A stretch of 52,260 nucleotides of DNA. Source: Catenulispora pinistramenti. GTDB lineage: Bacteria; Actinomycetota; Actinomycetes; Streptomycetales; Catenulisporaceae. This document shows, in pieces, positions 17,595 through 24,825 of this stretch. Where the stretch lies: contig NZ_JAAFYZ010000054.1 of the NCBI RefSeq assembly GCF_018274385.1, positions 1-52,260 of the forward strand, written 5' to 3'. The position numbers and the translations under genes were made by a program. Position 1 is the first letter of the stretch. Every line of letters begins with the position of its first letter. Under the pieces are notes generated by a model. The model ran no database searches. It had not been told where the DNA came from and saw nothing but the letters and a program-made list of their open reading frames with translations.

Positions 17595-17971
17595 TCGACG
17601 CCGATACCGGCAACGGGCACGCGGCCTCCACCGCTTCGCGTTCTGTCCCCAGGCTCGCACGCGTGCGGCGGCTCGCAGTCACCCTGCTGCGGCGAGCCTG
17701 ACCGCCGGTTCTCGCTTGCCGGCCATCGCCGCAGTACTGGACGCCGCAGCTGTCACGGCGGCCGACCGCCGCGCCGGCGGCTATGAGCCAGCTGAATTGT
17801 TTGCAATTCCGCGGACTGGACACCATGGGCCGCGCAAGCAATTTCGGCGGGGCTCATCAGGGATGCCGCGACTCGGGCACCGCCACAAATAGCGGGATTG
17901 CGGATAGCTGAAATATTATCTCGTCGTACCGCGTTCCAGTGGACGCGTACGCCAAAATCTTTGGAGGAACC
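17595..17971. other. Gene-free stretch upstream of DUF4193 gene
   Basis: No gene is supported. At 17794-17809 GAATTG and CAATTC form a perfect 6-bp inverted repeat with a TTTG loop, in unusually AT-rich surroundings. The final bases hold a strong GGAGGAA ribosome-binding site for the next gene, and the AT-rich GAAATATTATC near 17908 may be part of its promoter. Confidence 0.4.
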
Positions 17972-18265
17972 ATGGCTACGGACTATGACGCCCCGCGCAA
18001 GACCGACGAGGACCTCGCCGAGGACAGCATCGAGGAGCTGAAAGCCACCCGCACCAAAGCCGTCGTCCAGGTGGCTGAACTGGACGAAAGTGACAACGAA
18101 TCACTGGAGCTGCCCGGAGCGGACCTTTCGAACGAACAGCTGACCGTTCGAGTCCTGCCGCCCCAAAGCGACGAGTTCACCTGCACCAGGTGCTTTCTGG
18201 TCCAACACCGAAGCCTCCTGGCCCGCCATAATCGCCGCGAATGGATCTGCAAAAACTGCGTTTGA
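17972..18265 (+). CDS. DUF4193 domain protein
   Basis: A 97-residue protein with the family start MATDYDAPRKTDEDLAEDSI, then ESLELPGADLSNEQLTVRVL and a C-terminal zinc-ribbon-like Cys set (FTCTRCFLV and ICKNC). ATG at 17972 follows GGAGGAACC. DUF4193 is an actinobacterial family of unknown function, normally present as a conserved housekeeping copy. Here it lies among broken accessory genes, so it is probably an extra, diverged copy (for example QHRSLLARHNRREW before the last Cys pair). Confident family call; role unknown. Confidence 0.88.
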   Translation: MATDYDAPRKTDEDLAEDSIEELKATRTKAVVQVAELDESDNESLELPGADLSNEQLTVRVLPPQSDEFTCTRCFLVQHRSLLARHNRREWICKNCV

Positions 18266-18285
18266 CCCACTTCCGCGGCGGCTTT

Positions 18286-18327
18286 ATACAGAGATCTGCG
18301 TCACGCATACAGAGATCTGCATCACGC
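18286..18327. repeat. 21-bp tandem direct repeat, operator-like
   Basis: Two copies of ATACAGAGATCTGC[G/A]TCACGC lie head to tail (18286-18306 and 18307-18327), differing at one base. A third CAGAGATCT occurs near 18409. Each holds the palindrome AGATCT, and 21 bp is two helical turns. They lie between the DUF4193 stop and the SRPBCC gene, so they could be regulator-binding sites (inference). Confidence 0.55.
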
Positions 18328-18508
18328 TCACCGCACCAACGTCCTCAGCGTGCATCCAGACGCCGTACGCCTGCATCTGATCCCGCGCGATCATCCTGAT
18401 GGCCGGGCAGAGATCTGGATCGGATCCGGACGCTCATCCATGCCCACCTCGTCTCTAGATACCAGGAGACGATCATCGCCTCTTGGCACCGAAACGAAGG
18501 GCTCCGCC

Positions 18509-18937
18509 GTGAAAGTCCAGCGCACCATCAGAGTCGACCGCCCTCAGCACACCGTGGTCGCCTACCTTGCCGACTTCGGGAACGCGGTGCAGTGGGATCC
18601 AGGCACGATGAGCTGCATGCGGACCGATCAGGGGCCCATCGTCGTCGGCTCCACCTGGCGGAACGTGTCAGATTTCAACGGCCGGATCACCGAGTTGGAC
18701 TATCGCCTGGAACGACTGGAGCCGGCCAGACTCACCTTCGTCGGCCACAACAAGCAAGCCACCGCGACCGACGACCTGCGATTCTCCACCGACGAAGCCA
18801 CGACCACGATCACCTACAACGCGGAGATCACGTTCAACGGCCTGCTCCGACTCGCCGGACCCCTGCTGCGCCGCGGCTTCGAGACCCTGGCTGACGAAGT
18901 CGAGACGTCGCTCACAACGGCTCTCGAAACGCTGTGA
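18509..18937 (+). CDS. SRPBCC family protein (START/polyketide-cyclase-like fold)
   Basis: A 142-residue protein starting GTG 18509 with AAGGG eight bases upstream. The sequence follows the SRPBCC pattern: an initial strand VKVQRTIRVDRPQHTVVAYL, ADFGNAVQWDPGTMSCMRTD, a GSTWRNVSDFNGRITELDYR region, TFVGHNKQAT, then the long C-terminal helix LLRRGFETLADEVETSL. Such proteins bind hydrophobic ligands. Homologues often accompany photolyase and DUF2867 epimerase genes in actinobacterial light-response clusters, as here (19206-22216). Ligand unknown. Confidence 0.8.
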   Translation: MKVQRTIRVDRPQHTVVAYLADFGNAVQWDPGTMSCMRTDQGPIVVGSTWRNVSDFNGRITELDYRLERLEPARLTFVGHNKQATATDDLRFSTDEATTTITYNAEITFNGLLRLAGPLLRRGFETLADEVETSLTTALETL

Positions 18938-19021
18938 GCACCTCCCCGAGGCGCCGGACACCGGACACGCGGATTTCGAGTGCGGTGACGATCGACGCCG
19001 CAATACCCGACAACTGCTCGG

Positions 19022-19209
19022 CGCGTCGGCCTGGGCCTGGGGCCGCTGTCCGCTCTGGTGCTCGCCGCCGACAGCGGGGAGCCGGGCCGGGCCGGGTTGC
19101 AGGCACTGCGCGAGAAGACCTTGGACGTCGACCTGCTGATGGTGGTGGCCGCGCTCGGGGCGGCGGCGATCGGGCAGGTGCCGGACGGCGCGCTGCTGAT
19201 CGTCATCAT
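19022..19209 (+). pseudogene. P1B-type heavy-metal ATPase fragment
   Basis: About 60 codons match the transmembrane region ahead of the actuator domain in CadA/ZntA-like ATPases: GLQALREKTLDVDLLMVVAA, then LGAAAIGQVPDGALLIVI. The match ends at the convergent epimerase gene, whose stop is at 19206. The soluble actuator, phosphorylation (DKTG) and nucleotide-binding domains are absent. The 5' part is also degraded. Clearly a remnant. Confidence 0.75.
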
Positions 19210-20705
19210 GACGCCCCGCCGGGGTCTTCCTGCGCCGCCCGCCGCAGCAGGTTGCGGACCATACCGCCGAAGACGACGGCGTGGAAGGGAGCGACAGACC
19301 ACCAGTACAGATGGCCGAACAACCCGTGGGGGAAGAACAGTGCCCGCTGCCGGTAGCGGGTCCGGCCTCCAGCCGTCGGTTCGACGCGCATCTCCAGCCA
19401 GGCCAGACCGGGCAGCTTCATTTCAGCGCGCAGGCGCAGGAGGTGTCCGGGCTCCAGTGCCTCGACCCGCCAGAAGTCGAGCGTGTCGCCCAGACGCAGG
19501 GTCTCCGGGTCACGCCGACCGCGGCGCAGCCCGATCCCGCCGACCATGCGGTCCAGCCACCCCCGGATCGCCCACGCCAGCGGAAACGAGTACCACCCGG
19601 TCTCACCGCCGATGGATTCCACGACGCGCCACACCCGCTCCGCCGGGATGTCGACCTCGGCCTCGCGGAGATCGCGGTAGAGGCTGCCGCCGGCCCACGC
19701 CGGGTCGGTGGGCAGCGGATCGCTCGGTGCGCCGGGCATCGACGCCGAGGACCAGCGGGTCGTCACGGCAGCTTCCCGCACCCGGGTGCGGGCCAGCCGC
19801 ACCGCCCCGTCGAAGCCGAGCAGCCCTTCGGGCGGATCGGGGACCAGCTCCGTGATCCGGCGGTCGCCGCAGACGACCTCATGACGCAACGACTCCACCA
19901 GCGGCCGGGCGATGGACGCCGGGACCGGGGTGACCGCGCCGACCCACTGGCTGGACAGCCCCGGCGTCAGCACCGGGACCGCGACGATCAGCCGCCTCGG
20001 CAGGTCGGCCAACCGGGCGTACCGCAGCATCATCTCGCGGTAGGTCAGCACGTCGGGCCCGCCGATGTCGAAGACGCCGCCGATGCCGACCGCGGGATCG
20101 GGCGCCACGGCGGCACCGACGAGATACCGCAGTACATCGCGAACCGCGATCGGCTGGATCCGGGTGCCGACCCAACGCGGCGTCACCATGACCGGCAGCC
20201 GCTCGGTCAGGTAGCGCAGCATCTCGAACGACGCCGATCCGGATCCGATGACGACCGCGGCCCGCAGTTCGACCGTCGGGATGCCGCAAGCCCGAAACAC
20301 CTGCCCCACCCGGACCCGGGAACGCAGATGCGGGGAGAGGTCGGCCACCGGCGTGTCCTGCGGCGCCATACCCCCGAGGTAGACGATCCGCGAGACCCCC
20401 GCGTCCTTCGCCGCGGTCGCGAAATTGCGCGCCGCCTCGTCCTCCGTCTGCTCGAAACCGGCGCCGGTCGTCAGGGAATGCACCAGATAGAACGCGACGT
20501 CGACACCGGCCAACGCCGGCCGGAGCGTCTGCGCCGCCAGCACATCGCCCCGCACCCGCTCCACACGATCGGTCCAGCCGTGATCGCGCAGGCGGTCCGG
20601 ATCACGCGCCAGGCACCGCACCTTGAACCCTGCCGTCAGCAACTCGGGAACCAGCCGTCCACCGATGTAGCCGGTCGCTCCAGTCACCAACACAGTGGGG
20701 TTCAC
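19206..20705 (-). CDS. SDR family epimerase with C-terminal DUF2867 domain
   Basis: A 499-residue protein. The N-terminal atypical SDR has TGATGYIGGR at residues 8-17, a DVAFYLVHSL motif and VYLGGMAPQD, typical of NAD(P)H-binding YtfG/NmrA relatives that lack a classical YxxxK. The C-terminal DUF2867 (about 340-499) is SRPBCC-like: EAVTTRW, RVWRVVESIGGETGWYSFPL, LDRMVGGIGLRRGRRDPETL, ALFFPHGLFGHLYWWSVAPF. GTG at 20705 is the best start (reads NPTVLVTGATG). This fusion typically neighbours photolyase, cyclopropane synthase and SRPBCC genes, as here. Substrate unknown. Confidence 0.88.
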   Translation of the reverse strand: MNPTVLVTGATGYIGGRLVPELLTAGFKVRCLARDPDRLRDHGWTDRVERVRGDVLAAQTLRPALAGVDVAFYLVHSLTTGAGFEQTEDEAARNFATAAKDAGVSRIVYLGGMAPQDTPVADLSPHLRSRVRVGQVFRACGIPTVELRAAVVIGSGSASFEMLRYLTERLPVMVTPRWVGTRIQPIAVRDVLRYLVGAAVAPDPAVGIGGVFDIGGPDVLTYREMMLRYARLADLPRRLIVAVPVLTPGLSSQWVGAVTPVPASIARPLVESLRHEVVCGDRRITELVPDPPEGLLGFDGAVRLARTRVREAAVTTRWSSASMPGAPSDPLPTDPAWAGGSLYRDLREAEVDIPAERVWRVVESIGGETGWYSFPLAWAIRGWLDRMVGGIGLRRGRRDPETLRLGDTLDFWRVEALEPGHLLRLRAEMKLPGLAWLEMRVEPTAGGRTRYRQRALFFPHGLFGHLYWWSVAPFHAVVFGGMVRNLLRRAAQEDPGGAS

Positions 20706-20827
20706 GGTTCCATGGTCCGTTTCCAGGGACGGCGGCGCATTCTGAGCCGTCGGTGTCGAGATCGAGATTGGATCGGGCACAGGGGCGGTGTGACCGACAC
20801 CGCCGACGCATCGGCGGTCCGCCACGC

Positions 20828-22216
20828 TCAGAACAGCGCTTCGGCCGACGCGACGGTCCGCCCGCCGACTCGTCCTCCGCTGACTTCGACGATCGGCGCG
20901 GTGTAGCCGCGCTGACGCAGCGAGACCGGTCCCAGGCGCCACGGCTGATGGATGTGCGCCGGGTCCGTAAGGTCGGCGAGTTCGGGGACGTAACGGCGCA
21001 CGTACTCCCCAGTGGGGTCGTAGCGCGCAGCTTGGCGCAGTGGGTTCAGCACGCGGTTCGGACGGGTGTCCATGCCGGTTCCGGCCACCCACTGCCAGTT
21101 CAGGACGTTGTTGGCGACGTCGGCGTCGAGCAGGTGGAGCGCGAAGTGTGCGGCGCCGAGCCGCCAGTCGATCCCCAGCGTCTTGCCCAGGAAGCCGGCG
21201 GTGATCAGCCGGGCCCGGTTGTGCATCCAGCCCTCGGCCGCCAGCTGCCGCATCCCGGCGTCCACGATGGGGATGCCGGTTCTGCCCTCGGCCCAACTGG
21301 CAAGTGCTTCCGGGTCTTCGGCCCACTCACCGCGCGGCCGCAGGTCTGTGTGGACCGCGTCGGGACGCGCCGCGAGGACCTGGTGGTGGAAGTCGCGCCA
21401 GCACAGCTGCCGCAGGAACGCCAGCGGGCCCGGACCTGGATGATCACGGCCCGCACGCGCCGCGAGTCCGGTCGCGGACAGGCAGCCGAAGTGCAGGTAT
21501 GGCGACAGTTTCGAGGTGGCGTCGGCAGCGAGGTCATCGTGGATTTCTTCGTAGCGCTCCACGGTGTGCTCCAGCCACTGCCGGGCCCGCTGCCGACCGA
21601 CGGTCTCGCCCCCGCGCAACACGCCCGCCCGGACCGGACCGGGGTCTGGCAGCGGCAGCCCGGCGATGTCAGGCACGGTCAGTCGCGGCGTGACGGCCGC
21701 GGCACGCAACGGCGCCTCGGCCCAACGCCGCCAGTACGGAGTGAAGACCGAGTAGTAGTCACGGTCAGCAGGCCGTAGTTCGCCGGGCGGCTGGATGGTG
21801 TGGATTTGGTCGTGCAAGTGAAGGACCGCGCCCTGGGCCTGTAGCGCCGACGCGAGTCGCCGTTGCCGCGCCTGCGCGTAACCCGTGACATCCCTCGCCA
21901 GGTGCACCTCCGTTGCTCCCGTCTCGACAGCCACGCGGCACACCTCGGCGACCACGTCGCCGGTTCGCAGCACCAGCCGGCCCCCGAGGCGGCGCAGCCC
22001 GGCGTCCAGGTCGGCCAGCGACTCCTGTAAGAACCGCCGCCGAGGTCCGCTGATCCGCGGCAGAATACTGTCGTCGAGCACGAACAACGGCACGGTATGA
22101 CCGGCTCCGGACTCTGCCGCGGCGGTGAGGACCGGGTTGTCGTGGACCCGCAGGTCACGGGTGAACAGCGCCACCACCGGCCGGGGCGACGTACCTAGGA
22201 GACTTGTCTGGTTCAC
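20828..22216 (-). CDS. phr: Deoxyribodipyrimidine photolyase
   Basis: A 462-residue class I CPD-photolyase-like flavoprotein, which repairs pyrimidine dimers with blue light. The N-terminal antenna-binding Rossmann domain begins VVALFTRDLRVHDNPVL. The FAD domain shows TSKLSPYLHFGCLS, LCWRDFHHQVL, GWMHNRARLITAGFLGKTL, DWRLGAAHFALHLLDADVAN and NWQWVAGTGMD, including electron-transfer Trp residues. Length is normal. GTG 22216 overlaps the TGA of the truncated cyclopropane synthase, so it was probably translationally coupled to that gene. Loss of the upstream gene's 5' part may have cost phr its native promoter. Confidence 0.93.
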   Translation of the reverse strand: MNQTSLLGTSPRPVVALFTRDLRVHDNPVLTAAAESGAGHTVPLFVLDDSILPRISGPRRRFLQESLADLDAGLRRLGGRLVLRTGDVVAEVCRVAVETGATEVHLARDVTGYAQARQRRLASALQAQGAVLHLHDQIHTIQPPGELRPADRDYYSVFTPYWRRWAEAPLRAAAVTPRLTVPDIAGLPLPDPGPVRAGVLRGGETVGRQRARQWLEHTVERYEEIHDDLAADATSKLSPYLHFGCLSATGLAARAGRDHPGPGPLAFLRQLCWRDFHHQVLAARPDAVHTDLRPRGEWAEDPEALASWAEGRTGIPIVDAGMRQLAAEGWMHNRARLITAGFLGKTLGIDWRLGAAHFALHLLDADVANNVLNWQWVAGTGMDTRPNRVLNPLRQAARYDPTGEYVRRYVPELADLTDPAHIHQPWRLGPVSLRQRGYTAPIVEVSGGRVGGRTVASAEALF

Positions 22217-22440
22217 CGTTCCATTCCAGCCGATCGGACAGCCAGAATCTGGTCGACACCCATGCGCCCCTGCTCAAAAGCGAGCGCGGCGCCGGCCAGA
22301 TAGAGGAGCCACACCCGGGCGGTCTCGACACCGACCAATTCGACCGCCTGGGGCCAGCGCGCTTCGAGAGTAGCCAGCCATAGCCGTACCGTACGGACGT
22401 AGTGCTCGCGCATGGCCTCCACGCCCTCGATGTCTGCTTG
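22213..22440 (-). pseudogene. Cyclopropane-fatty-acyl-phospholipid synthase, C-terminal remnant
   Basis: Only the last 75 or so residues of a CfaS-like methyltransferase remain: AMREHYVRTVRLWLATLEAR, then AVELVGVETARVWLLYLAGA and ALAFEQGRMGVDQILAV. This matches the family's C-terminal pattern (REHYxxTLRxW, then RxWRLYxAGSALxFExG). Full-length proteins exceed 400 residues and carry the SAM-binding motif upstream, which is missing. At about 22440 the sequence changes to an integrase fragment on the other strand. The breakpoint is therefore visible to within a few bases. Confidence 0.82.
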
Positions 22441-22668
22441 CAGATCCGCTACACCGATGGGCCGCACTTCGCATTGCCGAAGCGAGGCAAGATCAGAACC
22501 CCGGACCTGATGGACACCTCGACCGCTGCTCTGGCCGACCGCATCGAGGCCTACGGGACCACTGCGATCACCCTGCCATGGGACCACCGGAATGGACCGC
22601 GGAAGACGTTCCATCTGGTCTTCACGAACACCAGGGGACGCGCGATCCGCCGCGATCATTTCTCCTGA
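22438..22668 (+). mobile_element. Tyrosine recombinase (phage-type integrase) remnant
   Basis: About 76 codons ending at a TGA (22666-22668) resemble the middle of actinobacterial tyrosine integrases: LQIRYTDGPHFALPKRGKIR, TAALADRIEAYGTTAITLPW, FHLVFTNTRGRAIRRDHF. The family pattern is FAPPKxGKxRxVPLP, then LAxHIxAYP and LxFTxxxGxxLxRxxF. The catalytic R-H-R-H-Y part is missing, so it is inactive. It faces the 3' end of rnpB and lies 38 bases from it, a usual place for an integrase next to an attachment site. Any att site itself cannot be proved from this window. Confidence 0.68.
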
Positions 22669-22706
22669 CAAGAAATCGACAAGATCACCGTGGCGACGCA
22701 GGACAT

Positions 22707-23095
22707 GCGGCGAGCCGGTCCTAAGCCGGATTCTGTCCTGCGCCCGAAGGCACAGTGGCGACCATCCATCTAGGACGCGCGTTGCCGCGCGCCTCGTGCG
22801 GTCTACCCGCAGGCTCGGGCGGACCGCCCTCGAACGCCTGCGCAGGCCCGGTCGCCCGGGCCCTCTTGACCTTGCTCCGGGTGGGGTTTACCTAGCCGCC
22901 CGGGTCACCCCGGGCGCTGGTGAGCTCTTACCTCACCGTTTCACCCTTACCCGCCTCACGGCGGGCGGTCTGTTCTCTGTGGCACTGTCCCGCGGGTCAC
23001 CCCGGGTTGGTGTTGCCAACCACCCTGTCCTATGGAGTCCGGACTTTCCTCGACACCGGTCACCCGATGCCGCGATCGCCTCGCCGACTCGCCGC
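22707..23095 (-). ncRNA. rnpB: RNase P RNA (bacterial class A)
   Basis: On the minus strand the gene opens with GCGGCGAGTCGG, which pairs (helix P1) with CCGGCTCGCCGC at the other end (22707-22718). Near the 5' end it has the universal GAGGAAAGTCCGGACTCC. Near the 3' end it has CAGAATCCGGCTTAGGACCG, the conserved CRV/J region. The size of about 389 bases is right for class A. It is the catalytic RNA that matures tRNA 5' ends. It lies 18 bases downstream of, and co-directional with, the last gene of the WXG100 operon, so its promoter must be close to or inside that gene. Confidence 0.95.
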
Positions 23096-23113
23096 GCGAT
23101 CAGTATACGCCGA

Positions 23114-23710
23114 TCAAAGGATCCGCAGTCCCTGCGCGAGTTGGTCGGCGAGCGTGTCCAGCTGGGCGGTGAACGCCCCCGACGCCCACGTCACGTTCAG
23201 CACGAGCACGCACTCCCGCTCACGCGGCCGGATGATGTAGACCGAGTTGTTCAGGACGGTCATGGCGCCCTCGGTGTTCCCGTCGGACAGCACGCGCATC
23301 TTCAGGCGCGCGGCCGGACCCAGGGGTGTCTCACCGTAGACGACCTCGGGTTCCTCCATCGCCCCCGCCAGCGGCGAGGCGAACCAGTCGACGACCGTGG
23401 CGAGCTCGGGCACGTCAGGCTGGCGTTCGCTGGGGACGTAGTCGCGCACCTCGATCCGCGCGACCTCCCCGCCGGTCGGGAACGGCGAGTACCAGAAGGC
23501 CAGCGTGGCGCCGCGCTGCTCGGAGTCTGTGCCGGCGGTCAGCAGGACGTCGGCGAACTCGGCGACGTCCTGCGGCGAAGCCTCGTATCCCAGCCGGGCC
23601 CGCGCGGCGGACTCGGCCCAGGCGGCGAGATCGCCCGATTCGCCGAGCGGGAGCTGAATGGCCTCGTCGGGAACGGGGAGCCCGAGCTTGGCCCCGGCCA
23701 GGGTGCTCAT
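23114..23710 (-). CDS. Hypothetical protein in WXG100 operon (distal paralogue)
   Basis: A 198-residue soluble protein of unknown function. ATG at 23710 overlaps the TGA of the previous gene (ATGA); an in-frame GTG at 23719 is the alternative. Visible features: LLTAGTDSEQRGATLAFWYS, then LGPAARLKMRVL, VLVLNVTWAS and a C-terminal amphipathic helix AQLDTLADQLAQGL. The order of strands and the final helix parallel those of the upstream 205-residue protein, suggesting ancient duplication (inference). It is the last gene of a five-gene operon with a WXG100 protein, so a chaperone, immunity or accessory role for a type VII substrate is possible. Confidence 0.75.
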   Translation of the reverse strand: MSTLAGAKLGLPVPDEAIQLPLGESGDLAAWAESAARARLGYEASPQDVAEFADVLLTAGTDSEQRGATLAFWYSPFPTGGEVARIEVRDYVPSERQPDVPELATVVDWFASPLAGAMEEPEVVYGETPLGPAARLKMRVLSDGNTEGAMTVLNNSVYIIRPRERECVLVLNVTWASGAFTAQLDTLADQLAQGLRIL

Positions 23711-24324
23711 CGCAGCCACCGCAGCGTCGAGGCGATCGACTCGAACAGGCCGTCCAGGGCCTCGGCGAGCTCGACCATCGGCGTGGAGAAGGACAGCACC
23801 AGGAAGGCCTCCGAGTACGGGACGGCGAGGTGGAAGTCCAGATGCTCGACCGGCCGGGTGTTCCCCAGCTGCTGCTGCGCGTCGGCCGCCTCACTCCACC
23901 GCCGGCGCAGCGCCGGACCGGCGGGGAAGTCGACCATCCGCACGTCGTCGCCGTCGGCCGCGAACGCCGTGGCCAGGTCGTCCAACGGCGGCGGCGTCCG
24001 GCCCGGACGCGGCGGGATCAGCGTGACCAACAGGCTCCCCGGCAGCGGCACGGAGGCGGCCTGCATCAGCGACAGGTACAGCTCCAGACCGCCGGCGGCG
24101 AGCGCCTGCCGCGCCTGGGCCGCAAGACTCTCGCGCATCTGGGCCTTGAGATGCGGAGCATTGTCGACGCCCTTGAACTGCTTGTCGACGATGCGCGCGA
24201 TCGAGGCATCCCAGGCCTCCGGGTTCAGGACGATGCGTTCCCAGCCCTCAGGCGTGGCGATGCGGTAATCGCGGGGCGGCGGGAGCTGCTGGTCCTGGAC
24301 GGGTAAGGCGGTGTCCTCGGTCAC
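23707..24324 (-). CDS. Hypothetical protein in WXG100 operon (proximal paralogue)
   Basis: A 205-residue soluble protein starting GTG 24324. It has YRIATPEGWERIVLNPEAWD near the N terminus, a SLLVTLIPPRPG strand and PAGPALRRRW. The C-terminal part runs HLDFHLAVPYSEAFLVLSFS and ends ELAEALDGLFESIASTLRWL. The last 70 residues align in pattern with the following gene (GPALRRRW with GPAARLKM, and a terminal amphipathic helix). No known family recognised. The GWERI-type opening resembles proteins that handle type VII substrates in actinobacteria, but this is only suggestive. Confidence 0.75.
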   Translation of the reverse strand: MTEDTALPVQDQQLPPPRDYRIATPEGWERIVLNPEAWDASIARIVDKQFKGVDNAPHLKAQMRESLAAQARQALAAGGLELYLSLMQAASVPLPGSLLVTLIPPRPGRTPPPLDDLATAFAADGDDVRMVDFPAGPALRRRWSEAADAQQQLGNTRPVEHLDFHLAVPYSEAFLVLSFSTPMVELAEALDGLFESIASTLRWLR

Positions 24325-24371
24325 TGGTCGGCTTTCTGTGTGAAGACCGTCGCACAGGCGGTCACGGCTGC

Positions 24372-24794
24372 TTACTTGCGACGGCGGGCGGCGCGCTCGG
24401 CTTCTTTCTCTGCCCGTTCGCGTTCTTTCCTCGCCTGCATGAGCCTGTCGATCTCCGCGAGGTCTTCAGGCGTACCGACACGCTTGCCACGTCCGCTTGA
24501 GAGGTTCCGGTCCGACAGCCTCCGCTCGTCCGGCGCATAGGTCAGCGAAGCCATGTGGTCTCGCGCGGCCTGCGCTAGCTCCGCCTCCCCGGGGCGCGGC
24601 TCACGCCCGAGGAGGTCGGTGTGACAGGCCAACACCGCTTCGGCCATGGCCGAGCCGTTCGGGTTCACGGCCAGCGCGGCCAGCGCGGCCAGCGGGGGCC
24701 ACGGGTAGCCGGCTTTGCCAATCGCCCGCTTCTGGAAGAACGACATGCTGTCCAGAAGGCGGAGGAGTTCTTGCGGCGTCAGCGGTGCGTCCAT
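24372..24794 (-). CDS. Hypothetical protein in WXG100 operon
   Basis: A 140-residue protein, middle gene of the operon, starting ATG 24794, 31 bases after the 495-residue gene. It opens MDAPLTPQELLRLLDSMSFF, has a helical mid-section (AALAALAVNPNGSAMAEAVL) and ends in a highly charged helix (QARKERERAEKEAERAARRR). No family recognised. The basic/acidic C-terminal helix could be a coiled coil or nucleic-acid contact (inference). Codon use matches the neighbours. Confidence 0.72.
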   Translation of the reverse strand: MDAPLTPQELLRLLDSMSFFQKRAIGKAGYPWPPLAALAALAVNPNGSAMAEAVLACHTDLLGREPRPGEAELAQAARDHMASLTYAPDERRLSDRNLSSGRGKRVGTPEDLAEIDRLMQARKERERAEKEAERAARRRK

Positions 24795-24825
24795 GCTGCG
24801 ATCCTATGAGGTGCGATGATGCAGG

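Noticed and set aside
17595..17900. Possible continuation of the sigma factor or a new gene (169-codon frame)
   Set aside because: No start, motif or consistent codon bias; frames shift repeatedly.
22690..23110. Open frames across the RNase P region
   Set aside because: The stretch is explained by rnpB; the frames cross its conserved structural elements.
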